A stretch of DNA of 34,959 nucleotides, taken from positions 1 through 34,959 of the forward strand of contig JAQUQD010000030.1 in NCBI GenBank assembly GCA_028716265.1, in the 5' to 3' direction. This document shows, in pieces, positions 34,049 through 34,959 of this stretch (the stretch's first letter is position 1; each line of letters starts with the position of its first letter). Source of the DNA: Bacteroidales bacterium (lineage in GTDB: Bacteria > Bacteroidota > Bacteroidia > Bacteroidales > JAGONC01). A program made the position numbers and the translations under genes. The notes under the pieces were generated by a model, which searched no databases, was not told where the DNA came from, and saw only the letters and a list, made by a program, of their open reading frames with translations.

Positions 34049-34959
34049 TTAGGGCAAAAGATCGTTATAAATGAACCGGTCCACCTTGTCCCTCACCTCA
34101 AAGCTGCCGACCGGAAAATGCTGGCACATAACCACGTAAACCATCTGCAAAGGGGGATCCACCATGCAGGACGTATTGAATAGTCCACTCCAGCTATATG
34201 AACCGGCTGAGGATCCCTTCATTCCCTCGATGGGCTCAGTCTGGACATAAAATCCAAAGCCATAGGAAAGACCGGGGGCAAAGAACTCGATCTCACCCAG
34301 CTGACCGGATGTCATCAGCCGGACCGTTTCAGGTTTCAATATCCGTTTGCCGGCCAGTTCACCCTGGTTCAGCAGCATTTGCAGGAAGAGCATATAATCA
34401 TAAGCTGTGGAGTACATTCCTGCTCCACCGGAAAAATACGTTTGCGGACCATCAGGATCAATAACTGGCGTGAAGGTCATTCCATAAAAATTCTGATCAG
34501 CAGCTGAATACTTGTAAAGAGACGTGTCAGCATGCGGATGGTAAAGGGAGGCAATCCTGTCCGTTTTCTCTGCGGGAACGTAAAAATAGGTGTCGGTCAT
34601 GCCCAGCGGCTGACAGATCCGTTCGGAAATGAACGTATCCAGGGATTGACCTGAAAGGATCTCCACCAGATAGCCCACTACGTCGGCATTCATCCCCAGG
34701 TGCCAACGTTCGCCGGGATTAAACAGCAGAGGAAGCCCGGCAAGTTTCTTTACCATATCCCCGACAGTACCCGGTGTCTGCGTCATACCGTTGGAAATCC
34801 CGGCCTGCCTGTAAAGATCAGAGATAAGAGGCTGGTTAAAAGCTATAGGTCAGCCCGGAGGTCTGGTTAAGCAGGTGCCGGATCGTGATCTCCGAGGTTG
34901 CCGGTTCCAGTGTGTACGATGAAGGTATCCCGTTTGCATCCACTTCCTCTGAAAAGGTC
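34049..34959 (-). pseudogene. Serine hydrolase, beta-lactamase (class C/esterase) family, frameshifted and partial
   Basis: Two reading frames on the minus strand together make one protein of the beta-lactamase/PBP4-like family. The upstream piece (34958 to 34839) encodes EPATSEITIRHLLNQTSGLTYSF, typical of the region just after the SxxK motif, then hits a stop. The downstream piece, in another frame from 34837 to 34049, continues NQPLISDLYRQAGISNGMTQ and then the rest of the fold (SGGAGMYSTAYDYMLFLQML, SYGFGFYVQ). One extra T in a run of four (34838-34841) accounts for the shift. The SxxK serine itself is beyond the window. Where relatives often have a WxYS-type Tyr, this protein reads WHLGMNADVVGYL. 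It may be a real pseudogene or a base-call error. Confidence 0.75.

Noticed and set aside
1..34959. CRISPR array, insertion sequence or prophage
   Set aside because: No spaced direct repeats, transposase, integrase or phage gene was seen. The short tandem repeats have no spacers.

Overview
The window looks like chromosomal DNA from an anaerobic or facultative member of the Bacteroidota, most likely a Bacteroidales-like lineage. It carries type IX secretion (T9SS) and gliding genes (Plug, PorP/SprF, GldJ, two PorU-like proteases, PorV), a TamL-type lipoprotein, Na+-NQR and a tungsten/molybdenum aldehyde oxidoreductase. Several genes are preceded by the Bacteroidota -7 promoter box TAnnTTTG. 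I found no CRISPR array, insertion sequence, phage or rRNA; there is one tRNA.

Layout. (1) 1-1034: 5' part of nqrA (-), divergent from the T9SS plug protein gene (+, 1221-2528). (2) 2537-4437: ABC permease and uracil phosphoribosyltransferase (-). (3) 4503-7633: aldehyde:ferredoxin oxidoreductase (-), divergent from a small ThiF-like E1 and a ThiS/MoaD-like carrier (+). This is probably an enzyme with its own cofactor-sulfur module. (4) 7620-10910: folC, tonB, exbD, exbB (-), an energy-transduction operon. (5) 11053-16026: anmK, murF, gldJ, porP/sprF (-), combining cell wall and T9SS/gliding genes, with an intrinsic terminator between gldJ and murF. (6) 16319-25744: two tandem, full-length C25-family PorU-like proteases, then porV and ispF (+). 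(7) 25764-29638: a RecD-like helicase and TamL (-). (8) 29728-31824: an MFS transporter and a RhaD-like class II aldolase (+). (9) 31830-33116: a C11 (clostripain-like) protease with no signal peptide (-), divergent from dodecin (+). (10) 33475-34048: a largely non-coding stretch with tRNA-Val and a candidate small RNA. (11) 34049-34959: a serine hydrolase of the beta-lactamase family, broken by a one-base frameshift.

How the genes work together. Plug, PorP/SprF, GldJ, PorU and PorV all belong to the T9SS or the linked gliding machinery. PorV carries T9SS cargo from the translocon to PorU, which cuts the C-terminal signal. The most unusual point is that PorU is present as two adjacent, divergent copies, both keeping the catalytic His and Cys. 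The second point of interest is the aldehyde oxidoreductase back to back with ThiF/ThiS-like genes across a compact region holding two perfect promoter boxes. The third is a candidate transcript of about 70 nt at 33886-33956, with its own promoter box and a strong terminator.
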